The notes under the pieces are model-generated. The model was not told the DNA's origin and made no database searches. It was given only the letters and a program-made list of their open reading frames with translations. Below are positions 25,153 to 35,101 of a DNA stretch of 64,000 nt, piece by piece. Position 1 is the first letter of the stretch; the number at the start of each line of letters is the position of its first letter. A program made the translations under genes and the position numbers. The stretch spans positions 1 to 64,000 of the forward strand of contig NZ_JAAJTJ010000015.1 of the NCBI RefSeq assembly GCF_011030405.1. The letters are read 5' to 3'. The stretch is from Parapedobacter sp. SGR-10 (GTDB lineage: Bacteria > Bacteroidota > Bacteroidia > Sphingobacteriales > Sphingobacteriaceae).

Positions 25153-26322
25153 TTATTTCATCACGATGACCCTCCCTTCTATGATTTTGAATTTTATATT
25201 GGAAATCTTCTCGATGTTGTCCAATACCTCGGTCAGATTTCTCGTTCTTTTGATCGCTCCTGTAAACCGTTCATCCGAACGAACTTCATAATCTACACCC
25301 TTGATGGCGTACCACCGCTGAATATCTTCCAAAATCTCCTGAATAGAAGCATTGCTAAATCTAAAATATCCTTCTTTCCATGCCATGATTTGCTGTACAT
25401 TGACCTTTCTTTTGGTTATGTCTTTTCCATCTATCGACACGGCCTGTTCGCCCGGACGGAGATCCACTCGTTTATTTTCATGGTTTACCCGTACAGCCCC
25501 TTCCAATAAGGTCGTCTGTACCTGCATTTGATCCATATAGGATTTGATATTGAAATGTGTACCGAGTACCGTAATATCTGTACTTTTCGTATGGACGACA
25601 AAGGGTTTTTCCTTATTGTGTGCCACCTCAAAATACCCTTCCCCAACTAATTTGACACGACGATCCGATGTATTAAAATCAGAAGGGATCTGCAGTTTAG
25701 AATCTGAATTAAGAAAAACCAGAGAACCATCGGGCAGATGCAACGAAAAAGAGGTACCCTTAGGTGTACTGAACAGGTGAAAATGATCCTCGCCTTTGGT
25801 TGCTGGATGATAGGCTTCTTCGTCAAATGACATCGCAATCGAACCATCAGACAGCTTTGTTAATAACACACCGTCGTGATTAAAGTGAAATGCTGGGCTA
25901 TCATTAAAATCAATAGTTGTCCCATTTGCTAATTTCAATAGAGCGTCAGCATGTTCAGGCAAGGTTAAAAGACTATCTTGTATAATATGGGAGACCGTAG
26001 ATACAGGCAAGACAGATGTATGCAGCTTAAAATAATATGTCCCGATAGTCAATATTAATACAGCTGCTGCTACACTCCACCATCTTCCGACAAACTTATG
26101 CCAACGAACTTTGCCCGCATTTGGCTTATTTTCTAATATTTGTCTATAGATCCGTTCCTGATCAAAATCGGATCGCCCCTCAATATTGGCATATCGATCA
26201 AGGGAGGTCAAAAAATCATCTTCATGATCATCTAGATCTTCAAGCAATTCTTGCAGCTCTGATTCAGAAATTTGATTCTTTATGTATTTTTCAATGAGAT
26301 AATGGAACCTTTCTTTATGCAC
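25153..26322 (-). CDS. FecR-family anti-sigma factor (PUL 1)
   Basis: A 389-residue inner membrane sigma regulator. The cytoplasmic N-terminal part (about 1-85) starts MHKERFHYLIEKYIKNQISE and should hold the ECF sigma factor. One transmembrane helix follows (VAAAVLILTIGTYYFKL, about 94-110). The periplasmic FecR domain is seen as GTSFSLHLPDGSLVFLNSDS and VKLVGEGYFEVAHNKEKPF. The C-terminal DUF4974 domain (about 310-389) ends in NIEKISNIKFKIIEGRVIVMK and should contact the SusC signalling domain. It lies 57 bases after the sigma gene and about 100 bases before susC, with a hairpin between. Confidence 0.93.
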   Translation of the reverse strand: MHKERFHYLIEKYIKNQISESELQELLEDLDDHEDDFLTSLDRYANIEGRSDFDQERIYRQILENKPNAGKVRWHKFVGRWWSVAAAVLILTIGTYYFKLHTSVLPVSTVSHIIQDSLLTLPEHADALLKLANGTTIDFNDSPAFHFNHDGVLLTKLSDGSIAMSFDEEAYHPATKGEDHFHLFSTPKGTSFSLHLPDGSLVFLNSDSKLQIPSDFNTSDRRVKLVGEGYFEVAHNKEKPFVVHTKSTDITVLGTHFNIKSYMDQMQVQTTLLEGAVRVNHENKRVDLRPGEQAVSIDGKDITKRKVNVQQIMAWKEGYFRFSNASIQEILEDIQRWYAIKGVDYEVRSDERFTGAIKRTRNLTEVLDNIEKISNIKFKIIEGRVIVMK

Positions 26323-26379
26323 AGAATAATTATTTTAGTTTTATAATTACTCTTAGTACACACGAGAAACAAAAGGGGA

Positions 26380-26958
26380 CTAGTGGAAAATAGAAAAAAA
26401 TGAAAATAATGTCCAAAAGTACAGATAGTCGGACTTTTCCAATCCGTTACGCAGAAATTTAAGTGCTTGAACGATATGGTTTTTTACTGTATGCGCTGAT
26501 AATCCGAGTTTATCGGCAATTTGTTGGTGGGTAAACCCCTCTTCCCTACTCATTTTCCATATCGTACGTTGCCTTTCGGGCATCTGTTCTACAGAATGAC
26601 GTAGTAGTGTATTCAGTTCATTATAACTAACTTTATTTTCCTCCTCCATCAATACGGAATTGAGATAAAGTTCTTTTACAGCCTGTTGATCATATCTGAG
26701 GGTTCTTAGCTTATTAAAGCATATTCGTTTGCCGATAACGTACAGGTACGGCCATATGGATTTTTCGGTATCTACTTCCTCCCGATGTATCCATAGCTTG
26801 AGGAAAGTTTCCTGTACCACCTCTTCTGCCCACTCCTTATTCTTCAAGACTTTGTAGCCCAATGAAAAGATGCTCGGACTGTATGCAATATATAATTCTC
26901 TGAAAGCAGCTTCGTCACCACATTTCAACAGAATCAATATATTTTGTGCATCCTTCAT
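26380..26958 (-). CDS. ECF RNA polymerase sigma factor (PUL 1)
   Basis: A 192-residue sigma-70 family ECF factor that should direct transcription of the downstream SusC/SusD operon. Region 2 includes EEVVQETFLKLWIHREEVD and region 4 contains MSREEGFTHQQIADKLGLS and SAHTVKNHIVQALKFLR. A hydrophobic C-terminal tail (YLYFWTLFSFFSIFH) is common in Bacteroidota ECF factors of this group. A strong TTG-N20-TAAGTTTG promoter lies just upstream at 26985-27015, so the sigma gene itself appears to be read by the main sigma factor. Confidence 0.93.
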   Translation of the reverse strand: MKDAQNILILLKCGDEAAFRELYIAYSPSIFSLGYKVLKNKEWAEEVVQETFLKLWIHREEVDTEKSIWPYLYVIGKRICFNKLRTLRYDQQAVKELYLNSVLMEEENKVSYNELNTLLRHSVEQMPERQRTIWKMSREEGFTHQQIADKLGLSAHTVKNHIVQALKFLRNGLEKSDYLYFWTLFSFFSIFH

Positions 26959-26984
26959 AATATGTTTGGAAGAAATTGGCTTAA

Positions 26985-27015
26985 CAAACTTAAGCTAACT
27001 ATCCGATAAAAACAA
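26985..27015 (-). promoter_or_regulatory. Predicted promoter of the PUL 1 sigma gene
   Basis: On the minus strand TTG (rc of 27013-27015), 20 bases, then TAAGTTTG (rc of 26985-26992): a full consensus match about 27 bases upstream of the start codon. Confidence 0.65.
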
Positions 27016-27156
27016 ATCTTGATGCAAAGCTAATATTCTTGTATTAAGCTAATATTAAAAAAGCATTTTGCGAAAAATAAAAACCAAAAGAGGGCAAAAA
27101 GTCAAATAAAATCGCTTAAATTGTCACTCTGAGGCTTGTCGACTACGAATCAGGCA

Positions 27157-28236
27157 TCAGGGGAGTATTGCATGCTTCTTCATGACCTCCAATACAAAAG
27201 GTTCAATTTTATCAGCCATACGCATGAAGCCCAGATCGTTCGGATGTGTGCCATCGGTCGTGCCTTCATGATCATGTCCCAACAGAAAATCATCGTCTAA
27301 ATAATACAGACCTTTTACACCTTTGGCAATCAGTTTCTGGTATTCAGCTTTCCATTGCCTATTTTGCTCCCGATTTCGGACATTCCAGTTTTGATTAAAA
27401 AAACTCAATTCACGTACAACAGAAGGTATCATGACAATGGGAATATTCGGGTGTTTTTTGCGGATATATTCTACTAAATAGGCCGTTCTGCCCGCAACTT
27501 GTTCGGGTGATGAATTGGGTACACAGTCCAGTACAAATACGTCTGGGTTTATATCACCCAACATATGCACGACCTCTTTTTCCATACGGGCATTTCCGCT
27601 GATACCAAAGTTGACAAAATTCAATCCCGTTCTACGGGACATAATCGCAGGATAAGCCATGCCCGAACGACTAGCTGATGCGCCATGTACGATACTAGAT
27701 CCATAGACGACGATATTTTTTTTGAATGGATTGGACAATGGTTCTACAGTATACCCCTCTGTTACGCCTATTTGTAGATTTTTGGTTTCATCATACAAGG
27801 GAAGATAGACCAAAAACTCTTTTTCGTTTGTTCCCAGATATTCGGCCAACTTAAGTTCTTCACATTCCTTGATCGTGCCCTTGGAACTGGCATATTGCCA
27901 TTGTCCTTGTGCATTCTTTATATAGACATCCAAACCTTTATTGGCAATAGCCGTCAAATTTAACCCGACTCTTCTCTTAGTCACACACCATTTGGCATAA
28001 ATTTCGGGAGCATTGGTTTTAAAAGTCACAAAAAGGCCCGCACTATTTGTATATAACCTTTTCACCGCGGCAGGCATATCATTGTATTTCAATGTATCTA
28101 CGCGGTGGTATTTTTGCGGGGTATCAAACAACTTACCGTAAACAGGCAATTCAGTAAATCGAACCGGAGTTTTTTGTGCAAGAGCAAATTGTATGATACA
28201 AACAGCTATAAATGACAGTAAAATTTGTTTTTTCAT
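27157..28236 (-). CDS. Secreted SGNH/GDSL hydrolase
   Basis: A 359-residue secreted esterase-like enzyme. A Sec signal peptide ends near CIIQFALAQ. The first 165 residues form a beta-rich domain (AAVKRLYTNSAGLFVTFKT), and the catalytic SGNH domain follows: VVYGSSIVHGASASRSG with the nucleophile Ser of block I, FGISGNARMEKEV (Gly/Asn block) and a final DGTHPNDLGFMRMADKI carrying the Asp-His pair. This two-part layout occurs in Bacteroidota carbohydrate esterases, so deacetylation of a glycan is the most likely role. It lies between the E1 fusion gene and PUL 1 on the same strand, with a terminator before it, so membership in PUL 1 is uncertain. Confidence 0.85.
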   Translation of the reverse strand: MKKQILLSFIAVCIIQFALAQKTPVRFTELPVYGKLFDTPQKYHRVDTLKYNDMPAAVKRLYTNSAGLFVTFKTNAPEIYAKWCVTKRRVGLNLTAIANKGLDVYIKNAQGQWQYASSKGTIKECEELKLAEYLGTNEKEFLVYLPLYDETKNLQIGVTEGYTVEPLSNPFKKNIVVYGSSIVHGASASRSGMAYPAIMSRRTGLNFVNFGISGNARMEKEVVHMLGDINPDVFVLDCVPNSSPEQVAGRTAYLVEYIRKKHPNIPIVMIPSVVRELSFFNQNWNVRNREQNRQWKAEYQKLIAKGVKGLYYLDDDFLLGHDHEGTTDGTHPNDLGFMRMADKIEPFVLEVMKKHAILP

Positions 28237-28256
28237 GGAATAGTTTATAACGTAAG

Positions 28257-28289
28257 AAACCTATAAGGCTTCAAAAACCTTATAGGTTT
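28257..28289 (-). terminator. Terminator after the E1 fusion gene
   Basis: Perfect 12-base arms (AAACCTATAAGG and complement) around a nine-base loop, starting 16 bases beyond the E1 stop codon. The T-run after the stem is short (TTTCTT), so termination may be partial. Confidence 0.6.
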
Positions 28290-28305
28290 AATTATTTGAT
28301 TCTTC

Positions 28306-30720
28306 TTAAAACAAAGACGGATAACGTTGCGGATTAACATCATGCATAACCTCATAGACGATCTCCACCACATCATCGGCCGAAGGTTTGGTAAAATAAT
28401 CCCCGTCCGAACCATAAGGAGGACGATGGGCCTTGGCACTCAATGTCCTCGGCTGGCTATCCAATGCAAAATACCCTTGTTGTTCTTCGAGGATCTTCTG
28501 CAAGATATAAGCAGAGGCGCCTCCGGGCAGATCCTCATCTACCACCAAAAGCCTATTGGTCTTTTGTAAGGATTTTGCACAAAGATGCTCCCTATCAAAC
28601 GGTAACAAACATTGTATATCGATTATTTCGATGGAAATACCAACTTTTTCCAATTCCAAAGCCGCTTCTTGCACGATCCGTAAGGTCGATCCATAGGACA
28701 CGACCGTGATATCCTGCCCTTCACGGATTAAATCGGCAATACCAATAGGGACAGTAAATTCCCCCACATTGAGTGGTAATTTTTCTTTCAACCTATACCC
28801 ATTCAGACATTCAATAACCAATGCCGGATCATTCATTTTCAACAAAGTATTGTACATACCTGCGGCCTGCGTCATATTGCGAGGGACACATACGTGTAGA
28901 CCTCTCAGACTTCCGAGGATGACCGACATAGGCGATCCCGAATGCCAGATACCTTCCAGGCGATGCCCTCGGGTACGGATGATCAAAGGAGCCCGTTGCT
29001 GTCCTTTCGTTCGATAGCTCAACGAAGCCAGGTCATCGCTCAAAACGGGAAGGGCATAGATCAGATAATCCAGGTATTGAATCTCCGCAATAGGGCGCAA
29101 ACCACGCATAGCCAAGCCCATACCCTTACCGATAATGGCCGACTCACGAATACCCGTATCAAAAATACGCTGTTCACCAAACTTTTCCTGCAAGCCTGCA
29201 AACCCCTGGTTTACATCACCTATCTTGCCTACATCTTCACCAAAGGCCAATAAACGGTCATTGTTTTGGAAATTAGCTTCAAAACAAGCATTCAGCACCT
29301 TTCTTCCATCGACCAATCGAGGACTTTCGCCATACTCAGGTGGAACGGATGAATCTAAAAGCTCACTATGAAACTCAGATGTCAAACAGTCGTTGTATCG
29401 ACTGTGATTGACTGCCTGACGTTGCCTATACCATGCCAACAAAGCTTCTTTGGCCGACGAACTATCAAATCGGAGTTCTCTCAACACCAACCTCACCGTA
29501 GAATAGATTTCTTTCAACGAAGGTTCGGATATGGACTGCAAGGTTTTGAGAGACAATACGACGTCCTCCTGCCCAAATTGTCCCAACATCTGTACGGCTT
29601 CTTTCAAGTCTCCCTGTAGCGTTTTTCGATAATCCGACCAAGCCCTACGTTGCTCTGAGCGTACATAGTCTTTTGCTTCCTGTTCGATAGCGATCAATTG
29701 CTCTTCTGTAGCCAAACCGGCATCCAGCAACCAATTTCGCATCTGCTGATTGCAGTCATATTCCTCTTCCCAGCGCAATCTATCTTTCGTTTTGTACCGT
29801 TCATGCGAGCCAGAGGACGAATGCCCTTGGGGTTGGGAAAGTTCGGTCACGTGTACCAAACAAGGAATATGCTTTTCCCGGGCAATCTGCGCCGCTTTCT
29901 CGTAGACTTCGCACAAGCCTGCATAATCCCAACCTTTGACCTTGAAAATCTCAAAACCCTCACCATTTTGATCACGTTGGAAACCTTTCAACACTTCAGA
30001 TATATCGGCTTTGGTTGTCTGTACCTCGTTGGGCACGGATATTCCGTAGCCATCATCCCAAATCGAAATGACAAGTGGTAGTTGCTTGACCCCTGCGGCA
30101 TTCACGGTCTCCCAAAACACACCTTCCGAAGTGGAGGCGTTGCCCACGGTGCAAAATACCACCTCATTGCCTTCGTTTGAAAAGTATTTCAGATAAGACA
30201 AATCCGGATTTTCCCGGTACAGCTTCGAAGCCAATCCCAGTCCCAAGGAGCGGGACATCTGCCCACCGGTTGTCGAAATATCAGACACCGAATTGACCTG
30301 TTCGGTTTGATTCTTCCAGTTGCCTTCTTCGTCAACCTGCCTCGTGGAAAAATGAGACACCATCTGTCGTCCTCCCGAGGATATGTCAGCCGCTAAATCC
30401 GGATTAGCATACAATTGGGAGAAAAAATGATAGATAGAACTCATACCTGTGGCAAATGCCAAGGTCTGGTCCCTATAATAGCCGGATCGCCAATCTCCTT
30501 TTCGGAAGACCTTGGCCATCGCGATTTGTGCCACTTCCTTGCCATCACCAAAAATGCCGAACTTTGCCTTCCCCGTCAAAACCTCCTTTCGGCCCAGCAA
30601 ACTGACTATCCTGCTCTGTACTGCTAATTTGTAATCCTCCAGAATAATATGACGAAAGTCTTCATAACTCAGTCGAGATGGGATCAGATCAGCAGTAACG
30701 TTCAAATTCGTATCTAACAT
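28306..30720 (-). CDS. Fused E1 alpha/beta component of a 2-oxoacid dehydrogenase
   Basis: An 804-residue thiamine diphosphate enzyme that decarboxylates a 2-oxoacid and loads the acyl group on E2 lipoate. The alpha part (about 1-380) has GYYRDQTLAFATGMS and the cofactor region GNASTSEGVFWETVNAAG with DDGYGIS. The beta part (about 470-804) has LAFGEDVGKIGDVNQGF, FDTGIRESAIIGKGMGLA and the C-terminal transketolase domain (VVSYGSTLRIVQEAALELE, VVDEDLPGGASAYILQ). The layout matches Bacteroidota E1 fusions, annotated as branched-chain or general 2-oxoacid dehydrogenase. E2 and E3 genes are not adjacent. The fusion is genuine: one uninterrupted frame. Confidence 0.92.
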   Translation of the reverse strand: MLDTNLNVTADLIPSRLSYEDFRHIILEDYKLAVQSRIVSLLGRKEVLTGKAKFGIFGDGKEVAQIAMAKVFRKGDWRSGYYRDQTLAFATGMSSIYHFFSQLYANPDLAADISSGGRQMVSHFSTRQVDEEGNWKNQTEQVNSVSDISTTGGQMSRSLGLGLASKLYRENPDLSYLKYFSNEGNEVVFCTVGNASTSEGVFWETVNAAGVKQLPLVISIWDDGYGISVPNEVQTTKADISEVLKGFQRDQNGEGFEIFKVKGWDYAGLCEVYEKAAQIAREKHIPCLVHVTELSQPQGHSSSGSHERYKTKDRLRWEEEYDCNQQMRNWLLDAGLATEEQLIAIEQEAKDYVRSEQRRAWSDYRKTLQGDLKEAVQMLGQFGQEDVVLSLKTLQSISEPSLKEIYSTVRLVLRELRFDSSSAKEALLAWYRQRQAVNHSRYNDCLTSEFHSELLDSSVPPEYGESPRLVDGRKVLNACFEANFQNNDRLLAFGEDVGKIGDVNQGFAGLQEKFGEQRIFDTGIRESAIIGKGMGLAMRGLRPIAEIQYLDYLIYALPVLSDDLASLSYRTKGQQRAPLIIRTRGHRLEGIWHSGSPMSVILGSLRGLHVCVPRNMTQAAGMYNTLLKMNDPALVIECLNGYRLKEKLPLNVGEFTVPIGIADLIREGQDITVVSYGSTLRIVQEAALELEKVGISIEIIDIQCLLPFDREHLCAKSLQKTNRLLVVDEDLPGGASAYILQKILEEQQGYFALDSQPRTLSAKAHRPPYGSDGDYFTKPSADDVVEIVYEVMHDVNPQRYPSLF

Positions 30721-30739
30721 TATGGGAAATCAATTTTAA

Positions 30740-30747
30740 CAAAAGTA
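30740..30747 (-). promoter_or_regulatory. Candidate -7 box of the E1 fusion gene
   Basis: The minus strand reads TACTTTTG, a full TAnnTTTG match, 20 bases upstream of the start codon. A TTG (rc of 30764-30766) lies 16 bases further up, slightly close. Confidence 0.45.
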
Positions 30748-30799
30748 CAAAAATTACTTTTTACAAGATAAACCAGTTGTACATTATGTGCGTTTTTTT

Positions 30800-30866
30800 G
30801 TCATTCCGACGACAGGAGGAATCTGATAAGCATACATGAGCAGATGCTTCCTATCGTCAGCATGAC
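30800..30866. repeat. REP-like imperfect inverted repeat
   Basis: A 67-base imperfect palindrome bounded by GTCAT and ATGAC. The arms run GTCATTCCGACGACAGGAGG and, on the other strand, GTCATGCTGACGATAGGAAG, with most mismatches G-T compatible. This is the look of an extragenic palindromic element between the divergent E1 and 30979 genes. A partial look-alike (TTGTCACTCTGAGG) is seen near 27120. Confidence 0.65.
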
Positions 30867-30928
30867 AACAGAGTGGTTTTTATTTGATAATGCACAATGG
30901 GTAAGATAAGTATAAATTCATTAATCTC

Positions 30929-30960
30929 TTGAAATTATACAATGGAATTATGTAGCTTTA
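30929..30960 (+). promoter_or_regulatory. Predicted promoter of the gene at 30979
   Basis: TTG at 30929-30931, 21 bases, then TAGCTTTA at 30953-30960 (one mismatch to TAnnTTTG). Transcription would start about a dozen bases before the ATG. Confidence 0.45.
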
Positions 30961-30978
30961 ACACCGAAATTGAGAGGA

Positions 30979-31701
30979 ATGGACAAAACGACACAGGATA
31001 CAGCAGGTTTAGGAGATTTAGAAAAAACGTTGATCATCAACGAACTGATGCAGATACCTTTTGCTCATCGAGACGAACATTGGGTAGATCGTTTTTTACA
31101 GGCTATTGCCGGAGCCAATCTAAAACTCGGCCAACAAGAAGTTGCTTTGGCGGCAGACGGTTATCCCTATCTACTGTTGGAAACCGTAGCCCCCGACGAA
31201 AACTTCAAAGCCTTTGTCATCGACAAACAATTGCCTATGATATTGCAAGAAGGCTTCGGAATCATCATCAATGCCCACCACGCCAAGCCGGATTGGGTAT
31301 TCTCTTATGGTGACATCGTCAACCTGGAACTCCATGATGAATTCTACACCGATGACAGTATCTTTTCCCGACGCCAGGGAGACGAAACGCTTTCTTCTGA
31401 CGAAGAGGTTTTGATCGGACAACCCTCGGATAGTATATTGCCCAAATACCTCAGGGTACAACTTCGGGATTTTCTAGTACAATCGGGGGTAAAGAACCCA
31501 AAAACTATGTTGATGGCCAGAAACCATAAGGATGAACAGCAGGTATCACAGGACTTGGTTTTCAACTTCACGCCTGAGCAATTTGGGAATAGAAATGCAT
31601 TCAACGAGATCATGCAAACCATTGCCTGGTTTCTTCCAAGACACTATTCCTTCTTCTGTATCGATGAGATGGCCGTAGAGAATGGATTTGAACCTATATA
31701 A
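30979..31701 (+). CDS. Conserved-looking cytoplasmic protein of unknown function
   Basis: A 240-residue soluble protein that I do not recognise. The frame opens at TTG 30970, but the ATG at 30979 starts the plausible N-terminus MDKTTQDTAGLGDLEK. The middle has FGIIINAHHAKPDWVFSYGD and LELHDEFYTDD. A later segment, PKYLRVQLRDFLVQSGVKNP, then TMLMARNH, looks like a folded alpha/beta domain. There is no signal peptide or membrane helix. It precedes the NUDIX gene by 112 bases, which contain dispersed repeats, so joint transcription is possible. No function should be assigned. Confidence 0.75.
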   Translation: MDKTTQDTAGLGDLEKTLIINELMQIPFAHRDEHWVDRFLQAIAGANLKLGQQEVALAADGYPYLLLETVAPDENFKAFVIDKQLPMILQEGFGIIINAHHAKPDWVFSYGDIVNLELHDEFYTDDSIFSRRQGDETLSSDEEVLIGQPSDSILPKYLRVQLRDFLVQSGVKNPKTMLMARNHKDEQQVSQDLVFNFTPEQFGNRNAFNEIMQTIAWFLPRHYSFFCIDEMAVENGFEPI

Positions 31702-31714
31702 AAAAGTGATAAGG

Positions 31715-31784
31715 GTTATGAAAGTGATGAGAGTGATGGAGTCATAACAATCACAACTTACTTCACCTACATAACTTTCATAAC
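31715..31784. repeat. GTTATGAAAGTGAT-like repeats, second locus
   Basis: GTTATGAAAGTGAT at 31715-31728 on the plus strand and an inverted copy (GTTATGAAAGTTATG, rc of about 31770-31784). It is the same unit as at 4792-4930, and here also fills a gene-to-gene spacer. Confidence 0.6.
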
Positions 31785-31813
31785 ATATATAACTCCTATA
31801 ACTTTAAAGCACA

Positions 31814-32269
31814 ATGTATTTATTTAATGTAAGAGTTTATGGAATTTTGGTCGATCAATACGACCGAGTACTCATCAGTGACGAAAGAACACAAAACGTC
31901 GCATTTACAAAATTCCCCGGAGGAGGATTGGAATACGGGGAAGGATTGATAGATGCGTTGAAGCGGGAATTTTGGGAGGAATGTAAATTGGAAATCGACA
32001 TTGTCCAACACGTCTACACCACAGACTTTTTTGAAAAGTCCAGTTTCAATGATAGTCAGATCCTATCCATTTATTATCAAGTCAAGGCCCTCAATTCTTT
32101 TGAATTGCAACTCAAGGAAAAACCCTTTGATTTTGACCTTGACATCCACACGGAAAAACAGGAAGCCTTTCGTCTCATAGACAGCAACCTCTTGAAACAA
32201 AATGACCTGACATTCAAGACAGATCAAGTGGCATGGTCAGCTTTTCAAGAAATAAAGAATATAAAGTAG
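31814..32269 (+). CDS. NUDIX hydrolase
   Basis: A 151-residue NUDIX enzyme that should hydrolyse a nucleoside diphosphate linked to another group. The NUDIX box is nearly canonical: Gly37-GLEYGEGLIDALKREFWEECKL, with the metal-binding REFWEE glutamates at 52-56. The rest is typical in size. The substrate cannot be told. The stop codon TAG lies inside the first arm of an inverted repeat, and the gene converges with leuS. Confidence 0.9.
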   Translation: MYLFNVRVYGILVDQYDRVLISDERTQNVAFTKFPGGGLEYGEGLIDALKREFWEECKLEIDIVQHVYTTDFFEKSSFNDSQILSIYYQVKALNSFELQLKEKPFDFDLDIHTEKQEAFRLIDSNLLKQNDLTFKTDQVAWSAFQEIKNIK

Positions 32270-32321
32270 GGGCAAAAGATTTACCTTTGGTGAGCTCGCT
32301 TCGCTCGGTTTTTGCCCCTAC
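32266..32321. repeat. Inverted repeat GTAGGGGCAAAA that holds two stop codons
   Basis: Perfect 12-base arms at 32266-32277 and 32310-32321 around a loop with its own small GAGC/GCTC stem. The NUDIX stop (32267-32269) is in the left arm and the leuS stop (32318-32320) in the right arm. It probably also works as a bidirectional terminator. A close relative is at 52716-52743. Confidence 0.75.
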
Positions 32322-35101
32322 ACTACAATATTGATAATCTTCCCCTTGACAAAAACCACCTTCTTGACCGGCTTTCCGTCCAGATAGCGTTGCACGTCTA
32401 CATTTGCCAATACGGTTTCTTCGACCGCTTTCTGATCCAGTTCCAATGCCAAAGGTAGGTTCATCTTCATCTTGCCATTGACAGATACGGGATAAGCAAA
32501 CTCCGATTCTACAAGATAATCGGGATTAAAGGCAGGATAAGCCGCATAAGATATGGTTCCCGGCTCATTGCCCAACAGCGTCCACAACTCTTCGGTAATG
32601 TGAGGTGCATAAGGTTCTAATACAATGATCAGATCTTGCAATACCTTACGTTTATTGCATTTCAGATCCGTCAATTCATTGACACAGATCATAAAGGCCG
32701 ACACAGAAGTATTGAATGAAAAACGCTCGATATCTTCTTCTACTTTCTTGATGATCTTGTGCAAAGCCTTGTACTCTGCCTTGCTCGGATCTTCGTCCGA
32801 GACATGGAAATTGCCCTCAGCGTCGTGGAACAAACGCCATAGCTTGCGGAGAAATTTATATACGCCATCGATACCGTTGGTATTCCAAGGCTTCGCCTGC
32901 TCCAATGGACCTAAGAACATTTCGTACAAACGCAAGGTATCCGCTCCGTATTTCTCCACGACATCGTCGGGATTGACAACATTGAACTTGGATTTGGACA
33001 TTTTCTCCACTTCTGTTCCACAGATGTATTTACCGTTTTCAAGGATAAATTCTGCTTCTGCAAAATCAGGGCGGAAGTTTTTGAATTTTTCCAGATCCAG
33101 AATATCATTATGAACGATATTGACATCTACATGCAATGGAATCGTATTGTACTGGTCCTTGAGTCCTAGCGAAACAAACGTATTCGTACCCTTACCCTCT
33201 TCGTCCAACAAGCGGTATACAAAGTTGGAACGTCCCTGTATCATCCCTTGATTGATCAGCTTTTTGAATGGCTCTTCCTCATTGTGATAACCCAAGTCTT
33301 TCAGAAACTTATTCCAAAAGCGTGAGTAGAGCAAATGGCCTGTAGCATGCTCAGAACCACCGATATATAAATCCACAGATTTCCAATAATCCATGGCTTC
33401 CTTGGAGGCAAAAGCCTCGTTGTTGTGCGGATCCATATATCGCATCCAGTACCAGGACGACCCCGCCCAACCGGGCATGGTGCTCAATTCATATTCATAT
33501 TCATTTTGGTACTTCCACCCTTCAGCCCGTCCCAAAGGCGGTTCACCCGTTTCGGTAGGCAGGTACTTATCTACCTCTGGCAACAGCAACGGCAATTCTT
33601 CTTCCTTGATCAAGTAAGGCAAGCCATTTTTGAAATACACGGGCACAGGCTCTCCCCAATAGCGCTGCCGGCCAAAGATCGCATCACGCATACGGAAGTT
33701 GACCTTTGCCTTGCCCAAACCCAACTCCTCAAGGCGTTCAATCAAGGCAGGTACAGCCTCATCGTAGGTCATACTATTGATGAAATCCGAATTGATATAA
33801 CGTCCATCCTTATTCGGGTCTGCGGCTTCTTCCAGGTTTTGACTGTCCGAAATCGGGATAATAGGGAGATTGAAATGCTTGGCAAAGAGATAATCTCGTT
33901 GGTCACCAGATGGAACAGCCATCACAGCCCCCGTACCATAACCGGCTAATACATAGTCCGCAATCCAAATCGGCACATCCTCACCTGTCAACGGATGTTT
34001 AGCGTAAGAGCCCGTAAAGGCTCCCGACACGGTCTTCGTGTCTGCCATACGGTCCAATTCGGATTTTTTAGATGTTATTTCTATATATTTCTCTACTTCA
34101 GAATATTGACTATTTGTAGTTAAAGCCTTTACTAACTCATGTTCAGGAGCCAAAACCACAAAGGAAACCCCGAAAATCGTATCCACACGAGTCGTAAACA
34201 CATCGATGGTTGTATCCAATTGGGGTACTGGAAATTTGACGGAAGCACCTACTGACTTTCCTATCCAGTTGCGCTGCATTTCGACCAATGGTTCCGGCCA
34301 ATCCACCGCATCCAGACCCCTCAACAAGCGATCTGCATAGGCTGTGATCCGCATAGACCATTGCATCATTTTCTTTTGCTCTACAGGATAGCCTCCGCGT
34401 TCGGATACACCATTGATCACCTCGTCGTTGGCCAGCACCGTTCCCAAGGCTGCACACCAGTTTACGGTACTTTCGCGCAGGTATGCCAAACGATATTTCA
34501 ACAACTCACGTTGCTGATCCTCTTCATCATATGTTTTCCATTCTTCGGCCGTAAATACGGCTACATCCTCGTCAGACACCGCATTTACACCTATAGTCCC
34601 TGTACTTTCAAACCTCTGTATCAAGGTATTGATAGGTTCTGCCTGATCTGTCTCTTTATTATACCAAGCATCAAACAGTTTCATAAATATCCACTGTGTC
34701 CACTTATAATAGCTAGGGTTGGATGTACGTACCTCACGTGACCAGTCAAAGGAGAAACCGATATTGTCGAGCTGCTCTCTATAACGCTTGATATTTGCTT
34801 CCGTCGTGATAGCTGGATGTTGTCCGGTTTGTATAGCATACTGCTCTGCAGGCAGACCAAACGAATCGTAACCCATAGGATGCAACACATTGAAACCTTT
34901 CAGCCTTTTGTAACGCGAAAAGATGTCCGAAGCGATATAACCCAACGGATGGCCGACATGCAATCCCGATCCCGAAGGATAGGGAAACATATCCAAAACA
35001 TAATATTTGGGTTTTGCAGTAGATTCCGAAGTCTTAAACGTTTGGTTATCCGCCCAAAATTTTTGCCATTTTTGCTCGATTGATCTGTGATTGTAATCCA
35101 T
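32318..35101 (-). CDS. leuS: Leucyl-tRNA synthetase
   Basis: A 927-residue class I aminoacyl-tRNA synthetase that charges tRNA-Leu. The HIGH motif appears in [16 protein letters not shown] (about 37-52) and the KMSKS loop in [15 protein letters not shown] (about 698-712). The editing domain contains [18 protein letters not shown] and [15 protein letters not shown] with the conserved Asp. The anticodon-binding region and the C-terminal domain ([16 protein letters not shown]) complete a normal bacterial enzyme. It is monocistronic, with about 180 bases before it and a terminator-like inverted repeat after it. Confidence 0.98.
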   Translation of the reverse strand: MDYNHRSIEQKWQKFWADNQTFKTSESTAKPKYYVLDMFPYPSGSGLHVGHPLGYIASDIFSRYKRLKGFNVLHPMGYDSFGLPAEQYAIQTGQHPAITTEANIKRYREQLDNIGFSFDWSREVRTSNPSYYKWTQWIFMKLFDAWYNKETDQAEPINTLIQRFESTGTIGVNAVSDEDVAVFTAEEWKTYDEEDQQRELLKYRLAYLRESTVNWCAALGTVLANDEVINGVSERGGYPVEQKKMMQWSMRITAYADRLLRGLDAVDWPEPLVEMQRNWIGKSVGASVKFPVPQLDTTIDVFTTRVDTIFGVSFVVLAPEHELVKALTTNSQYSEVEKYIEITSKKSELDRMADTKTVSGAFTGSYAKHPLTGEDVPIWIADYVLAGYGTGAVMAVPSGDQRDYLFAKHFNLPIIPISDSQNLEEAADPNKDGRYINSDFINSMTYDEAVPALIERLEELGLGKAKVNFRMRDAIFGRQRYWGEPVPVYFKNGLPYLIKEEELPLLLPEVDKYLPTETGEPPLGRAEGWKYQNEYEYELSTMPGWAGSSWYWMRYMDPHNNEAFASKEAMDYWKSVDLYIGGSEHATGHLLYSRFWNKFLKDLGYHNEEEPFKKLINQGMIQGRSNFVYRLLDEEGKGTNTFVSLGLKDQYNTIPLHVDVNIVHNDILDLEKFKNFRPDFAEAEFILENGKYICGTEVEKMSKSKFNVVNPDDVVEKYGADTLRLYEMFLGPLEQAKPWNTNGIDGVYKFLRKLWRLFHDAEGNFHVSDEDPSKAEYKALHKIIKKVEEDIERFSFNTSVSAFMICVNELTDLKCNKRKVLQDLIIVLEPYAPHITEELWTLLGNEPGTISYAAYPAFNPDYLVESEFAYPVSVNGKMKMNLPLALELDQKAVEETVLANVDVQRYLDGKPVKKVVFVKGKIINIVV

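Noticed and set aside
28306-30720. E1 alpha/beta fusion as an assembly artefact or novel fusion
   Set aside because: The frame is continuous and this fusion is well known in Bacteroidota.
30970-30978. TTG start at 30970
   Set aside because: The ATG three codons later is a better start and fits the predicted promoter.
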